Program-made: the position numbers and the translations under genes | The notes under the pieces: generated by a model | What the model was told of the DNA's origin: nothing | Seen by the model: only the letters and a program-made list of their open reading frames with translations | Database searches by the model: none | Assembly: GCA_023238725.1 (NCBI GenBank) | Contig: CM041548.1 | Coordinates: 11,521,752 to 11,585,751, forward strand | Reading direction: 5' to 3' | Origin: Scortum barcoo | Taxonomy: Eukaryota; Chordata; Actinopteri; Centrarchiformes; Terapontidae | Length of the DNA stretch: 64,000 bases | Shown here: positions 39,101 to 48,700 of the stretch, one piece after another | How the letters are laid out: each line of letters begins with the position of its first letter | Position numbering within the stretch: the stretch's first letter is position 1

Positions 39101-42081
39101 GCCGATTCCTGCTGCCCACATCCACGCAGGACCTCAGTGGATAATATAAGCCTGTGAATGTCAGCTCACACACGCACACAATCTGCAAATGCACACGCGC
39201 ACACACACGCATACAAGCGGCGTAAAGTGAGACGACGCTGTGCACAGGGAGAAGCAACTGTCTCATTTTCATAAATAACATTTACCTCATGCCTGTCAGT
39301 CAGACACAAACCGGTAGAACAGGGGAGGGAGGGAGGGATAGATAAGGGAGAGAGAATAGATGAAGAGAAAGACAGAGAAGTCAAGAGGAGGACTGAGAAG
39401 AAACAGAGAAAGAAAGAAAGTGAGAAGGCAAAACAGAGGCTTTTCAGAGGTGTGTAATAGAAACAAATGATCTCTGTGTTAAATGTTACGCCCGTCGCTG
39501 CTCTCCATCTCTCAGTACCACGCTGATATTGATCTCAGCTTCACCTAGACCCCATAACATGATCTGAACTGCCGCAGCACAGTACATTCTTCAGTATAAA
39601 TCCCAGTCCCATTTGTCATCTTTGACTACCAAAACAAATCATACCACCACGGCCAGGAGTCACACCTCCAGACTGCTTCAACTCAGGCATTCACAATACG
39701 CATCTAACTCAAACAGTCCAAATTCACACAAATAGCCACTATTTCAACCACATACAAACAGGAAAAACACCACCCCTTTTCAATTTCACCTCCAAGACTG
39801 GAATAAAGAGGAGTGAGGTACACTGTTGTGACCTTTCATGAACGGGCAGAAGCGAGGGGGAGACTGCATCTTTAAAAGACTTTTCCTTCCTCTGGTAATA
39901 TACCAAGCTAATGGCTGAAAATGGGAAATACTTGCTGAAAATGAGGCTCAGTGGGATAAAGAACTGATGACAAAACAAGCCTGAGAGAGAAGAGGTGGAC
40001 AAGGCAGGAAAAAGAAGCACATGAAGGGGCCAAGCACACTCGTTGCGCTCTGTCCAAGCACACCTGAAGAGTTTGAATATTGCACAGAAAAATTACAGTC
40101 TGAACTGCTGGCTTTGAGTTAAACAGAGATAATGTAAAAGCATGAGATTGCCCTTGGTTTTTTTAAATGACTTATGCACTGTTTAATGTGGAGGAGAGAG
40201 AAAGCAGACAGACTGAGCGAGAAAAGGAAAGAAGATGACACGAGAGACAGATCGAGAGCGACAGTATCTTGTGAAATTGCAGAGGAATTGAGTGAGAGGG
40301 AAGGAAGAGACAAGTTGGGGATAGATATGAGAAAGAGAAAGAGGGCGATAAAGATGCAAAGAGGACAGAGAGAGACTCCAAAAACAGGGAGAAACTAGAG
40401 AGAAATTTCATGAAGTTAAGTATGCACATCTGGATCCGGGCTGGCTAAATGTTTTCCAGATTTGGTCGATCAGGCAGACAGGCAGGCAAACCTTCTGTGG
40501 TAATTGCATATTTAAATATCTACCTTCAGAAAGGGGATGACAAAAGGTCGCAGGGGGAAGTTGGTGGCTTCTTGGAGCTTGGAGTGAAATTCTTCGATGG
40601 TTAGCGTGGAATTCTGGAGGGAGAGAGAGAGAGAAAACACATGAATCCATGTGGAAGGCATTAAGTGATAATATTACGTATTGGAGGCTAAGCTATATCC
40701 TGGCCCGGAGTGAATGTTTCGGGTTTTGTAATAGGAAGCACATGGGGCAAGCCGCAGCAAAAAAGAGCCACAGAAAACAAAGACACACATCTCCTTCAAT
40801 TAACAAAACAAATACACATGCAGGAGTCACATCATCAAAAAATATGCTGCAGCAGGGAGAAACGGGTTTGATTGTTTCTATCAAATCTGCTTTGGGCTTG
40901 AATGCGAGTGCTGGAGGACTTTCGATTATTTGTTCACTTACGTATTTATCCAAACATTTGGTGCTGTTTAATTGTTCGAAGCCTCATTGTTCTTACGTTT
41001 TGGTCTATTTTCACATCAGCCCCGCTTGTCTGCTTGTTTTTTTTTTTTTTACTATGAACAGAAGCTGAGAAACCACAGACACATTTGTATACTTTGAAGA
41101 CAACAGTGACATGAATGAACATGTGCTCATTTTTGGAGTGCATTCTATAATTTATGTCCAGTGAGGTAATAGTATAGCCTCCTTAATTGCTTTTTCTTTG
41201 TTCCCATCACTTGGACAATCATGTGGATGGTTGCACACGTGCTTTCGCTCGCACACAGGTACATGCGCGGCACCCACAGCCCTTATCAACACAGTACATG
41301 AGCCTGATCACACTTATGCCATAACGCTTCATGGCTGTGTTACCACTCTCCATCAGTGCCAACCGAATAACTGTCTGTCTCTTTTCACAGACCAGATAAG
41401 ACCAAGGTGACCAAAATACATGAGCATGGACCAAATGTGCAGCAGACAGAAAGGGGGTGGTATATTTAGAGTGAGAGCGCATTTGTGCATTTTCTGTATG
41501 GTTGCAAACAGGATTGGGGGGTTAAAAGTGGGTTCTGCACCTCAGTTTGTAAGCCATCCACACCCAAACAAAGTCTAGCTTCTTTCTCTCCATCTTTGGT
41601 TGCCCGTAACTCACATTAACAGCCAACAAGGCAGCGCTGACACTATTTTTAATTTTCAACATGAACTGTTCCCAAGATGCAGAGCAGAGTGAGAGAGAGA
41701 GAGTGAAAAAGAAGGAGAAAGAGGTGAGGGTGCACATGGGAGAAGAATCTGCTCCATAACAAGCAAAAATACAAACAAGGAATAAAAAAAAAATAATAAA
41801 AAAAAAAATCAAGCGAGACGGAGACCATAAAAAAAAAGGCAGCAGATATTATTTTTCCTCCCCACACTCTCGGCGTTATTTCCCAGACCTGAATTTTGTT
41901 ACATTCAGCCTTACATCTGTTCGCCCAGATTGCGTAGGGGCTGTTCTTGACAGCTAGTGAAACCTCCTGAGTCTCCCTCTCTCCCTCTCCCCAGCACACA
42001 ACTAGCTAATTAACGGTGTCACTCTTTTCAATAAGGCAGGGGGAGGGACAGAGAGACAGTGAGCGAGAGAGGAAGAGGGGA

Positions 42082-42129
<48 letters not shown>

Positions 42130-45100
42130 TTGGGGGGGGTAGGCAAGCCAAAACGACACAGGAGAGGCATGTGCATATGCAGACGGTGAGAAAAATAAAC
42201 ATAGTGAAGCCAAAAGGAGGCTATGCTCTGTGTGGCTAATTAAAAAAATTCCTCCCTCCATCTCCTCCGCCTCCTCCTTTCTGCATAACGTTCAATCACT
42301 ATTTCTGTATTCCCCTGCTCGTTCTGCTCAAATGTTCTCAGATCACATAGACGTGCGGTAAATCTTTAGATGTGAACATGTATTTTATATAGCCTCCATA
42401 CAACCATGTCAGCTAAGATGGAGAAACACATCTGTCTCATCAAATCTCCATTGGATACATTTTTCATCAAACATTTTGATGTGTATTTGTATTTTGCTTT
42501 CTTATCAATGTGGAAATCTCTGGTGAAGACAAGCTTTGGTGGAGGAAACATATTGTTTCATTTTTGTTATTCTTTGCATACATGTTGTTTATATACTGTA
42601 CTATTAATACATTCAGACAATTCAGGTTTTGAAAAATCACACACTGTTTTTATTGTTTTATGCACTGGATCTTAATCTGGGTTAGAAGTGTGATTATCGG
42701 TAATTTGTTAATTTGTCTATCTTTAAAGTTAAAGCTACAGTCACTATTGTTAGCCACTAATAAATAAATAAATAAATAAGCTTTTAATATTGCAACTTAG
42801 TAAGTTTGATGTTGAAATAAAAAAAAGTCTGGGTTGCCATCTTGTCATATGTTGTATTTGGATCTAAGTAAGTGTAATGAATTGAAATCCAAAGTGGATC
42901 AGATGCATAAAGATGGTATTCTCCTGGTTTGGTGTTATTTGTCTCAGAGGACAACATGCTGCCATTGTTTGGTGTTACACTGAATAATGGGCTGCAAATT
43001 ACTTATGGATGTCAAATCCTGGAGGCAGAGATCCGCAAATCTCTGTAAATGTTTATTTTACACTTTAGCCTGAAGGACCAGATGGGTGAAGCTTCTGACA
43101 TAAGAAAATAAAAAAGCTTGAAAGAAATACCCCTGAGGTTTTCATAAGTAGTTTTTTCAATCAGTGATAAGTAGTTCACTCATCTGCGTGACTGAAAACT
43201 AACCTGATACTATTTAAGCTTTTTGATTGAGTAAATCTGTTCTATCTGGTACTCCAGGCATGCTGAACAAATGCTAAAATGCTTCTCAAATAACCAACTG
43301 ATGGATTCACTTATTCCTGCGAACTCAAGGTCTGGAGTCAACTTTCACTGTGAGCCCTTTGAACCAAAGCTCACATACACAGCAGCCACTCACCACTAGT
43401 CCGAGCACTAATGTGCGGACCCGCTCGCCGATTTCAGGTGAGATGTCATTGCCAAACTGCTGTAGAGTTGTGAGGAAGCGCTTGAGCTTGCTGAGCTGCC
43501 GAGCGCCGCAGGCTGGCGGCAGCTGCTGGTTGGCCAGCGAGGATGAGGAGGAGGAGCTGGGACCGTTGCTGTAGCCGTTTGGAGGAGATGGAGCACCATT
43601 GAGCGCTGTAGGAGAGTGGCTGCTGCCATTGGTTACTGTGTGAGACAAGGATACAGAGGAGGGGAGAGCAAAATGAGAATAATAAATAAAATAATAAATA
43701 AAAAAATGACTCCACTGTTGAAAAAGTAACACTGCTTCTGCTCTTTCTATATGCAAATCACCAAAAGTAACTTAAAATCCCTGACTGTGCCTTTAACAAA
43801 CACCAACAAAAGAAACAACATACGTCAGCTTCATTGAGACCTAACCACCGATTTGAAATGATTTACATTCCCCTGAAAACATTCACAATCCTCAACATTT
43901 GTTTCCAATCATCGCAGCTCCTTTGATCCTTTGTGGCATCCTCCCATAAAAAACATATTTCTGCACTTGGAGACATGTTGCCTCCCTGCACCTCCTTCTC
44001 CATTTCCCTTCATCCTTGCTGTCTAAACAAGCAGGGACGGTTTGCCCCCCCCCCCCCCGCTTCATACCAGAGCACGGGAGCAGCGTGTGCGTGTGTATGT
44101 GTCAACGTGTGTGCTGGGGGAGTTGGTGTACAAAGAGATACAAGGCGGCATAAAGCTTTCTCTCTAATGAGATTAGGTTTTGACTAGCGATCCACTCACT
44201 CCCCCTCTGGCCGCCGTCCAAAGCCGCCACTGTAAAGAGAGGAGAGAGACGAGATACTCAAACTGCATCTGGTAACAATTACGTCGGGTGGAAATCAAAG
44301 CATACTGCTTTGTTAAAACCTTCGGCATGCGTAATGAGAGAGCTAGGCCTTTCCTCCCTCATCGCACGGAAGCCCCAATGTTAATTGTGGAGTGTGAGCA
44401 TTTGCAACAGAGAGAGAGAGGGAGAGAGACACACAAAGAGAGAGAGAGTAAATACCAACGATGAAGAAAGGGAGAGTAAGTGAATGACGGAGAATAAAAT
44501 AATGCCCCTGTTGCAGAGAACCAGCACCACTAATGCAGACTTGAGTGCTCTGAGCATTTTGAACCACAGGGCCTTCGATTCTTTGATTCTAGTGCTCTTC
44601 ATGCAAGTGGTTAAGTATGCACTTCTAAGTGAATACTAGGGTGTAATTTGCTTGTCATAGGCTACGTGCACGTCATGGCAAAGCTCCGATGGTTTGTAAG
44701 CGTGGGCGTTAATGAACTTGTTGGGTGAGTTGTTTGGAATGACTGCAATTTGGAAAGGCTCAATGCAACTTGTTAAGGAGGTCTTCTGATGCTGATGCCG
44801 TTTTCCATTTCTCAAGTTTTTGGAGGTGCTGCCCATGCACATTGCAACTGTCCTCTTATGTGTGAGTCTGCTTTGTTTTGGAGCGTTCCTGTGTTTAATT
44901 TTCACAGGTGGCTTGAGGTGGAATTACATTTCTGTGGTCTGATGTGCAGCCATCCCGCCACCACCACTGAACTGATTTATAGGTCAGCATCACAGCGCAC
45001 CTGTTGATACAATCACCATTGTGTTACTATGCTTGCATTGCTGTATGTAGGGATGTGCCAACCCAACCTTTCCTCTCCTGATTAATTTTATGATGACATT

Positions 45101-45728
45101 TGCAAAGAAGCTATTGCTAAAAGTGGATAATTCACATCAATACCAATACAGGATCTGCTTAATAACTTCAGTATCGACAGTGAAATTGTGCATCCTTAAT
45201 TATATGGATGTGTAGCACAATATCAGCCCATATTATCCTATCCTAATTATATAGCACACATTAATTACATTTATATTCTATTAGTCACTTTGTGCTATTA
45301 AAGCACTGAGGGGAAGGTGTTCTGCCTTCGTTCCAACTCAATAGGAGACTAGTGCAGTGCGATTATTAATAGAGGAAGTAATCATATTTCCATTCTTTCC
45401 TTCGTTCTGTAACTGAGAATGATGACTGTGGTGTGTAGCAGCACTTCGCCACGTGTGTGTTACTGAAAAGGAGAAGCCTTGTCTTTCATTATCAACAATC
45501 AAACATGTCTGTTGTTAAGTCTTACAAAGGTGCTGTAGCTGATATGCACCTCAGCTGCTACGCCAGAACTAGAAACCTGGCTTCACTCACATGTGGTGGG
45601 GGTGTAGGAGCTGTTACGGGGTGCTCCTTGTGTGCTGGGCGGGGGCGGCATGGTAGGGGGGGTCAACCTGGACTGTGTCTTGACGTCCGCAGGTGAGTCG
45701 GGCATGGTGGAGTGCTTCCCAGTGCGAT
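26308..45728 (-). CDS. runx1t1: runx1t1 (ETO/MTG8) corepressor gene, ten coding exons, 5' end not identified
   Basis: Exons in transcript order: 45728-45591, 43635-43394, 40613-40524, 36836-36655, 33024-32762, 31886-31798, 31061-30866, 30140-30072, 27795-27605, 26628-26308. Every intron starts GT and ends AG, and all phases agree, giving 592 residues after a 2-base partial codon. Domains by residue: proline/serine-rich N-terminus (1-90), NHR1/TAFH (about 93-190), NHR2 helix (about 320-385), NHR3 (about 400-465), NHR4 MYND zinc finger (488-525), and a Ser/Thr/Pro tail. The known family is a nuclear scaffold. It bridges DNA-binding factors (E proteins, ZBTB factors) to NCoR/SMRT, SIN3 and histone deacetylases, and binds no specific DNA itself. 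The tail motif TPPAATPRSSTP and the final TPR fit RUNX1T1 better than CBFA2T2 or CBFA2T3, as I remember those sequences. The start codon and first exon are missing. An in-frame ATG at 45705-45703 could serve as an internal start. Confidence 0.95.
26629..27604 (-). other. runx1t1: runx1t1 last intron (976 bp)
   Basis: This intron separates NHR3 from the MYND exon. Donor GTAGGA, acceptor GTCTGTCAG. It holds no coding sequence, repeat or RNA gene that I recognise. Confidence 0.85.
27605..27795 (-). CDS. runx1t1: runx1t1 exon 9 seen: NHR3 coiled coil
   Basis: The 191-base exon (acceptor CTTTCCAG, donor GCGAG|GTAGGA) begins by completing a Glu codon and ends in phase 0. It encodes EAVNEVKRQAMSELQKAVSE, AERKAHEMISSERAKMERTV, AEAKRQAAEDALSIINQQED and SSE. 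The alternation of charged and small hydrophobic residues is that of a coiled coil. Differences from human are conservative (MSELQ for MTELQ, MISSERA for MITTERA, LSIIN for LAVIN). Confidence 0.95.
27796..30071 (-). other. runx1t1: runx1t1 intron between exons 8 and 9 (2276 bp)
   Basis: Donor GTAAGC, acceptor CTTTCCAG. No coding sequence is seen. The part at about 28490-28870 is free of simple repeats and contains an octamer motif ATGCAAAT at 28627-28634 next to TAATT-rich homeodomain-like sites. It is listed separately as a possible regulatory block. Confidence 0.8.
28490..28870. promoter_or_regulatory. possible intronic enhancer with POU octamer
   Basis: The block is of mixed composition without microsatellites. 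It has ATGCAAAT (28627-28634), ACTAATTGT (28615-28623) and ATTTAAATTATGCAT close together. Clusters of POU and homeodomain sites are typical of developmental enhancers in neural genes. Function is inferred from motif density only. Confidence 0.25.
30072..30140 (-). CDS. runx1t1: runx1t1 exon 8 seen: start of NHR3
   Basis: The 69-base exon lies between the acceptor TTGTGTCAG and the donor CTG|GTAAGC and carries one base across each junction. It encodes IHRELLHRPVSGYVPEEIWK then KA; the split codons give Glu on both sides. Human has HREFLHRPASGYVPEEIWKKA. This is the opening of NHR3, reported in the literature to bind the RII-alpha regulatory subunit of protein kinase A and to assist corepressor contacts. 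Confidence 0.94.
30141..30865 (-). other. runx1t1: runx1t1 intron between exons 7 and 8 (725 bp)
   Basis: Donor GTAGGA, acceptor TTGTGTCAG. About a third of it is a degenerate LINE reverse-transcriptase fragment (30291-30521). The rest is A/T-rich with nothing recognised. Confidence 0.85.
30291..30521 (-). mobile_element. LINE reverse-transcriptase fragment in a runx1t1 intron
   Basis: The minus-strand open frame contains GVPQGSIIGPLLLSLYMLPQ followed after 8 residues by YTNDMVIFLFP. This is the RT signature GVPQGS(I/V)LGP and the catalytic YADD box of L2/CR1-like LINEs, with the box mutated to YTND. So only the central palm region of one element remains, in the same orientation as the host gene. 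It cannot be active. Start and end of the homology are approximate. Confidence 0.8.
30866..31061 (-). CDS. runx1t1: runx1t1 exon 7 seen: NHR2 oligomerisation helix
   Basis: The 196-base exon starts after CACCCCCAG in phase 0 and ends TCAG|GTAGGA. It encodes [39 protein letters not shown] and AEELKKG, identical to the mammalian NHR2 core apart from Glu for Asp in AEELKK. NHR2 is a long amphipathic alpha helix that forms a tetramer of the protein and binds SIN3A and other ETO members. After it comes a short polar linker (ATSGQSRQQSPAAQENPTS) that is more divergent than the helix, as expected for a disordered spacer. Confidence 0.95.
31062..31797 (-). other. runx1t1: runx1t1 intron between exons 6 and 7 (736 bp)
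   Basis: Donor GTAAGA, acceptor CACCCCCAG. It splits NHR2 between HLDH and LLNC. A/T-rich, with no other feature recognised. Confidence 0.85.
31798..31886 (-). CDS. runx1t1: runx1t1 exon 6 seen: leader into NHR2
   Basis: The 89-base exon (acceptor CTCACAG, donor CAT|GTAAGA) is too short to appear as a long open frame but is unambiguous. After the split Gly codon it reads MHAGTRQEEVIDHRLTDRE, then WAEEWKHLDH. Human has EEMIDHRLTDREWAEEWKHLDH, so there is one Met-to-Val change. It supplies the N-terminal turn of the NHR2 helix that mediates tetramerisation in the ETO family. Confidence 0.94.
31887..32761 (-). other. runx1t1: runx1t1 intron between exons 5 and 6 (875 bp) with long UG repeat
   Basis: Donor GTGAGG, acceptor CTCACAG. 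The first 100 bases of the intron are mostly a (TG)n tract on the transcribed strand (see 32662-32726). A C/T-rich tract on the plus strand around 32040-32115 makes the transcript GA-rich there. No coding sequence is seen. Confidence 0.85.
32662..32726 (-). repeat. (CA)n microsatellite, read as (UG)n in runx1t1 pre-mRNA
   Basis: The plus strand has CA runs at 32662-32680 and 32685-32726 separated by TTTT. In the runx1t1 transcript this is a UG repeat starting about 35 bases inside the intron after exon 5. UG repeats bind TDP-43 and CELF proteins. Confidence 0.95.
32762..33024 (-). CDS. runx1t1: runx1t1 exon 5 seen: nuclear-localisation and proline-rich linker
   Basis: The 263-base exon follows the acceptor TTTCCAG and ends ATTG|GTGAGG. 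It encodes TKENGFERDGALHPDVHPSK, RPCTISPAQRFSPSNGLSY, QPNGLPHPGPLPPQHYRLDD, MAIAHHYRDTYRHP, then a charged REIRERARPIG end. Human RUNX1T1 matches closely (SKRPCTISPGQRYSPNNG, HYRLDDMAIAHHYRD), so exon identity is secure. Substitutions cluster in the GALHPDVH and PASNHREIRERA parts. The intron that begins at its donor contains a long UG repeat on the transcribed strand only about 35 bases downstream. Confidence 0.95.
34553..34579. promoter_or_regulatory. three AP-1 consensus sites in 27 bp
   Basis: TGACTCA occurs at 34553-34559, 34565-34571 and 34573-34579. These are exact AP-1/bZIP sites spaced 12 and 8 bases apart, followed at about 34600 by a partly complementary AATCAATTAGTGAGTGAG. Three perfect sites in so short a span suggest either a regulatory element or a small tandem duplication. 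Confidence 0.4.
35106..35130. repeat. (CA)n microsatellite
   Basis: Uninterrupted CA dinucleotides within a runx1t1 intron; further CA-rich DNA follows to about 35320. Confidence 0.9.
36055..36108. repeat. (GA)n(CA)n compound microsatellite
   Basis: A GA run followed directly by more than 20 CA units, in the intron between exons 4 and 5. It is about 550 bases downstream of the exon 4 donor on the transcribed strand. Confidence 0.95.
36655..36836 (-). CDS. runx1t1: runx1t1 exon 4 seen: end of NHR1 and linker
   Basis: The 182-base exon (acceptor TTCCGTAG, donor ACAG|GTGGGC) enters in phase 0 and leaves after two bases. It encodes ANLPLLQRELLHCARLAKQ, then QYLAQHEQLLLD, which closes NHR1. The linker follows, with TSTTSPVDSSELLLDVNEN and the basic GKRRTPDR. 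The KRRTPDR stretch, together with the next exon, is where the family's nuclear-localisation region lies. The split codon AG|A completes Arg with the following exon. Confidence 0.95.
37790..38120. promoter_or_regulatory. candidate intronic conserved regulatory block
   Basis: The stretch lacks simple repeats and is dense in homeodomain-type cores. These include CATTAATTAGAGG (37900-37912), GTAATTACC, TTAATGG and CTAATTGCC, near a TGACCCCGGTGAACTC that resembles a nuclear-receptor half-site pair. This texture is typical of vertebrate conserved noncoding elements. The call is an inference from texture alone. Confidence 0.3.
38640..38785. promoter_or_regulatory. TATA-containing block inside a runx1t1 intron
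   Basis: The plus strand reads CGACGCACCTATAAAAGCTCCCC, with a perfect TATAAAAG at 38717-38724, followed by a palindromic CATATG E-box near 38760. It could be an antisense or internal promoter or merely a conserved enhancer. No open frame of interest follows on the plus strand. Confidence 0.2.
40524..40613 (-). CDS. runx1t1: runx1t1 exon 3 seen: middle of NHR1/TAFH
   Basis: The 90-base exon is in phase 0 at both ends (acceptor CCCTCCAG, donor AAG|GTAGAT). It encodes 30 residues that begin NSTLTIEEFHSKLQEATN and end PFVIPFLK. This is the central part of the TAFH fold. Skipping it would keep the frame but break the domain. The acceptor is preceded on the coding strand by a CT-rich polypyrimidine tract (the GA run at 40620-40635 on the plus strand). 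Confidence 0.94.
40614..43393 (-). other. runx1t1: runx1t1 intron between exons 2 and 3 (2780 bp)
   Basis: Donor GTGAGT, acceptor CCCTCCAG. It contains a GA microsatellite (42085-42129), an AAATAAATAAAT run near 42765-42778 and poly(A) interruptions near 41785-41840. Nothing coding is seen; the minus-strand open frames at 41522-42261 are CT/T-rich artefacts. Confidence 0.8.
42085..42129. repeat. (GA)n microsatellite
   Basis: About 20 GA units in a longer purine-only stretch (42050-42130), read as CU-rich in the runx1t1 transcript. Confidence 0.95.
43394..43635 (-). CDS. runx1t1: runx1t1 exon 2 seen: Ser-rich linker and start of NHR1/TAFH
   Basis: The 242-base exon follows the acceptor TCACACAG and ends GTG|GTGAGT in phase 0. 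It begins TNGSSHSPTALNGAPSPPNG, continues through a run of seven serines, and then starts NHR1 with QLSKLKRFLTTLQQFG and ISPEIGERVRTLVLGLV. NHR1, or TAFH, is a four-helix domain found in TAF4 and the ETO family that binds activation-domain peptides of partners such as E proteins. The sequence is almost unchanged from mammals, with Tyr for Phe in NGYSNG, which argues for strong constraint. Confidence 0.95.
43636..45590 (-). other. runx1t1: runx1t1 intron between exons 1 and 2 seen (1955 bp)
   Basis: Donor GTGAGT, acceptor TCACACAG. It holds a run of C residues (about 44046-44058), a GA-rich stretch (44409-44448) and, at 45040-45200, a degenerate stretch resembling fish interspersed repeats. 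No exon is recognised. Confidence 0.8.
45040..45210. repeat. possible degenerate interspersed repeat
   Basis: The sequence begins GTAGGGATGTGCCAACCC and ends GTGAAATTGTGCATCC. It resembles the ends of short fish DNA-transposon relatives that begin with AGGGATGCACCGAT-like sequence. No clear inverted termini are visible, so the call is weak. Confidence 0.25.
45591..45728 (-). CDS. runx1t1: runx1t1 coding exon 1 seen (RTGKHSTMPDSP exon)
   Basis: This 138-base exon lies between an acceptor ending CCCGCAG and the donor T|GTGAGT. It enters after one base of a codon and leaves after one. It encodes RTGKHSTMPDSPADVKTQ, then a proline-rich stretch with LTPPTMPPPP and a SYTPTT end. Human RUNX1T1 has RTEKHSTMPDSP here. 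In human t(8;21) acute myeloid leukaemia RUNX1 is joined at the start of this exon (established knowledge). The split codon T|TA gives Leu across the next junction and restores TTLTNG. The upstream partner exon was not found. The ATG at 45705-45703 (Met of STMPDS) is a possible alternative start. Confidence 0.93.
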
Positions 45729-48700
45729 CTGCGGGAAGACAAAGCAGACAGGCGAAAGATTATAATGACATACTAAAAATAACGTGCTGATGGCTGAACG
45801 CAGGAAATAAACAACAGCTCAGGGCAACACATTCCACATCTGCGCGCCTAGAAAGGAACTATATCATAATTTGCACATAAACAGCAGCAGGGTTTAATTT
45901 GATAACAAAGCGCCTGTGAGGTGCACCAGACAGACTAGTTCTGGAAATAGATGGCTCACCACATCATACGTCTGCGTGCCTTGCCACAGTGACACTGATG
46001 CATATGCTCAGACAGTCAGATGAGAAATGAGAGAGAGAGGGGAGGAAGGAGGGACTCACAGACAGACACCCGTGAGAGGAGCGTAAATCTGCAGCGAGCA
46101 CGGGTCTCATTCCGCCACCATCTGTGCCATCCTGCATGCCCGCTGTACAGAACGACGACACAGCAACCCCCCTTCCCTGCTAACTAACGACTGCAGTACT
46201 CATTACACACACGCACACACACACACATTGCCCTAATGCTTGTATCTCTGGATACCATATTCACATCTGTTCAGGACTGGAACATGACAGAAAACCAACT
46301 AGTTAGTGAAGTAATTTAAGAAAAAAACACATAAAAAACAAACTGTTCTTCACTTGCCTGTCACTTTTTGTATGCTGTGATAATCGTGACAGCAATGGCA
46401 CCGCACCCCATAAGATGATGCCGAAGAGAACACAAAACATTTTCTTTGATGACATGCCTTTTTTTCCACCTAATTCAGTTACTTTGTACTCCGCAGATAA
46501 GTGGCCATATCAAATGTATGAGAACAACAAGACATTATCAGAGTCGTGCACCGGCGTAAGGGGTTAAGCCCGCACTGTTGCAGGACAAGATACACACAAC
46601 TTCCCTCAGCAATGGCAGCAACAAGCCTATCACAGAGTTAACAGACTGTTATCAACCGTCTCTGTGGCACATTGTGGAGTGGTGATTATTAAAAAAAGCA
46701 ATGGGGGAGAGAGAAAGGAGGGTGGAGGGGGAGAAGAAGAGAGAGGTAGGAAGGGAGGAGCTGCAAAAGAAACAAAAGTACTATCAGTGATACTGGGAAC
46801 ATATAGCTGTAATCATGGAGTGGGCATGTGCTGTGACTCAAAGACACTCACATGCATGGTAAAGGCACACACACACACACACTGTATCAGGCAAGTGTGC
46901 ATGTTCCAGAAAAAGAGTGGTTACTGATTCGTGTTTTTTGCATGTGGAATAAAATGTCATCATGTAATTTCATATTGTGTATGTAGCTATGTTTATTTGC
47001 ATATTTTGCATATTCAAGTGGATGCACTATAAATGTTAGTGTTCCTCCGTGCTGACTGTTTGGATCTACAGCGTTGTTCAGGTGCAATGAAAGAGAAATA
47101 CTGACGTGAGAGAGACAGGATAGCCTAAGCCTGTTAGCTAGACCCGGGCCTCAGTAGCACTTTGGCTCGCTGCTGCCGAGGTGCACTGTGACTAAGTATT
47201 TTAGTCACGCTAGCTTGGCTTTAGGAGGCAGAAAAAAGAGGGATGGAGATGTCACTGAAATTCTAATTAGAGACAGCTCCAAAGCTCCATTTCTGGACTG
47301 AATGTTTTGGTCAGTTTTGTTTATTCCACATGTTGACCCAATGAGAAACAAGCAGAGGCTGAAATATAAAAGATATTTTACGCCTGACCGGCAACATGTT
47401 TAGGAAGAGTAATGATGAGCCTCTTTAAGTTTTTAAAAGAACTGTGACTTAAGGATTAATTTCTTTACATAATTTTCAAAAAAAAAGCAAGAGTCTCAAA
47501 GACACACTCGCTCGTACCACACTGTAATGATCTGAACTGATGCATTCACTGACACTGCGACTGTGCACTCTGTGGAGCCATCCTGGGAGGAGTCAACTGA
47601 TAAATCAGTGGGAAGGTTGGTTTTATCAGGCTCCCAGCACACTGACACAAAGACTGGGTGACTTTTAGGGTGAACTGGTAGATTCAGACTGAGAGCCAGA
47701 GCACAGCAGACCTTAAGCCTAAAGCCTTTAAGATTACTGTCATAGGTCCAATTTGGGCTTAATCTCTCAAATGTCAAGGTCTGACTTGGGTCTGATGCAA
47801 ACGTTATTCAATTATGCTCTTAAAATGAAACGATTAATGTGAGTCACTCATTTGCTCGTACTATAAGAGAAGGTTTAGCTGGGCGAATACAGAGAGAAAA
47901 GGCACGAATTGCAGAGAGCAGTGTGAATGGATACAGAGCAGAGATTAGTGGAAAAAAGCTGAGTGATTAGGAAAGCAGAGAATAGAGGAATGGAGGTGAA
48001 AGAAGAGTCAATGTGAAGCAAAGACCGTCCAAACCCTTCACTGCCTATTATTCGCTGCGCTTTAACTCCTTTAACCCTCTCTCTCAACCTCTCTCTCTCT
48101 CACACACACACACACACTCTCACACACACCAACACACAACTTTTCTCTCCATCCTCCCAACCTGGCCTTACTGAGAAAGATTTACTGCTCTAATTTCACC
48201 ACAGTAAAAAAAGTCTGGACCTGACTATTTATTTTATAAACTTAGGATATAGCAGAATAGCTGGTGGAAACATATAGTCTTACCTCTGGCTGTCAGCTAT
48301 CATATCCTGTATGCCTGCCTAAAATATGATCTATGAAAATACAAGGTCATTAAAAAAGACGGCCGGGTGACAGGACCCAAGGCAATTCATCATTTTCCAG
48401 TCACACACAAAGAACCTACATGTATATGCTTAACAAGCCCAAGTTAAATAGAGAGAAGTTGCCATATCACACATGGTTCTACTTATTCTGTTTGACTGGA
48501 TCTTTGAGCTCATGCTTTCCATGGTTCTGTATATTGGCTTTTCTAATTGGGTGGTCACTTTTGGCCTCAACCTACTGTTAGATAGCAGGACAATCATCTC
48601 ATAATTACCTTAATCTTTGTGACGAGATAGGGGGAATGGGTAATGTAAATGACTGATGTTAGAAATCAGATACTCAGCTCCGATGTCCCCAGAATACAGA

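Larger units (their letters stand above)
36837..40523 (-). other. runx1t1: runx1t1 intron between exons 3 and 4 (3687 bp)
   Basis: Donor GTAGAT, acceptor TTCCGTAG. The part 37440-38780 looks like non-repetitive regulatory DNA (listed separately). 38810-39430 and 40190-40400 are purine-rich GA/GGGA stretches whose long open frames are compositional artefacts. No coding exon is seen. Confidence 0.8.

Noticed and set aside
38772..39281. Minus-strand open frame of 169 codons
   Set aside because: The DNA is GA-rich on the plus strand, giving Leu/Ser/Pro-rich peptides. No family features, and it lies inside an intron.
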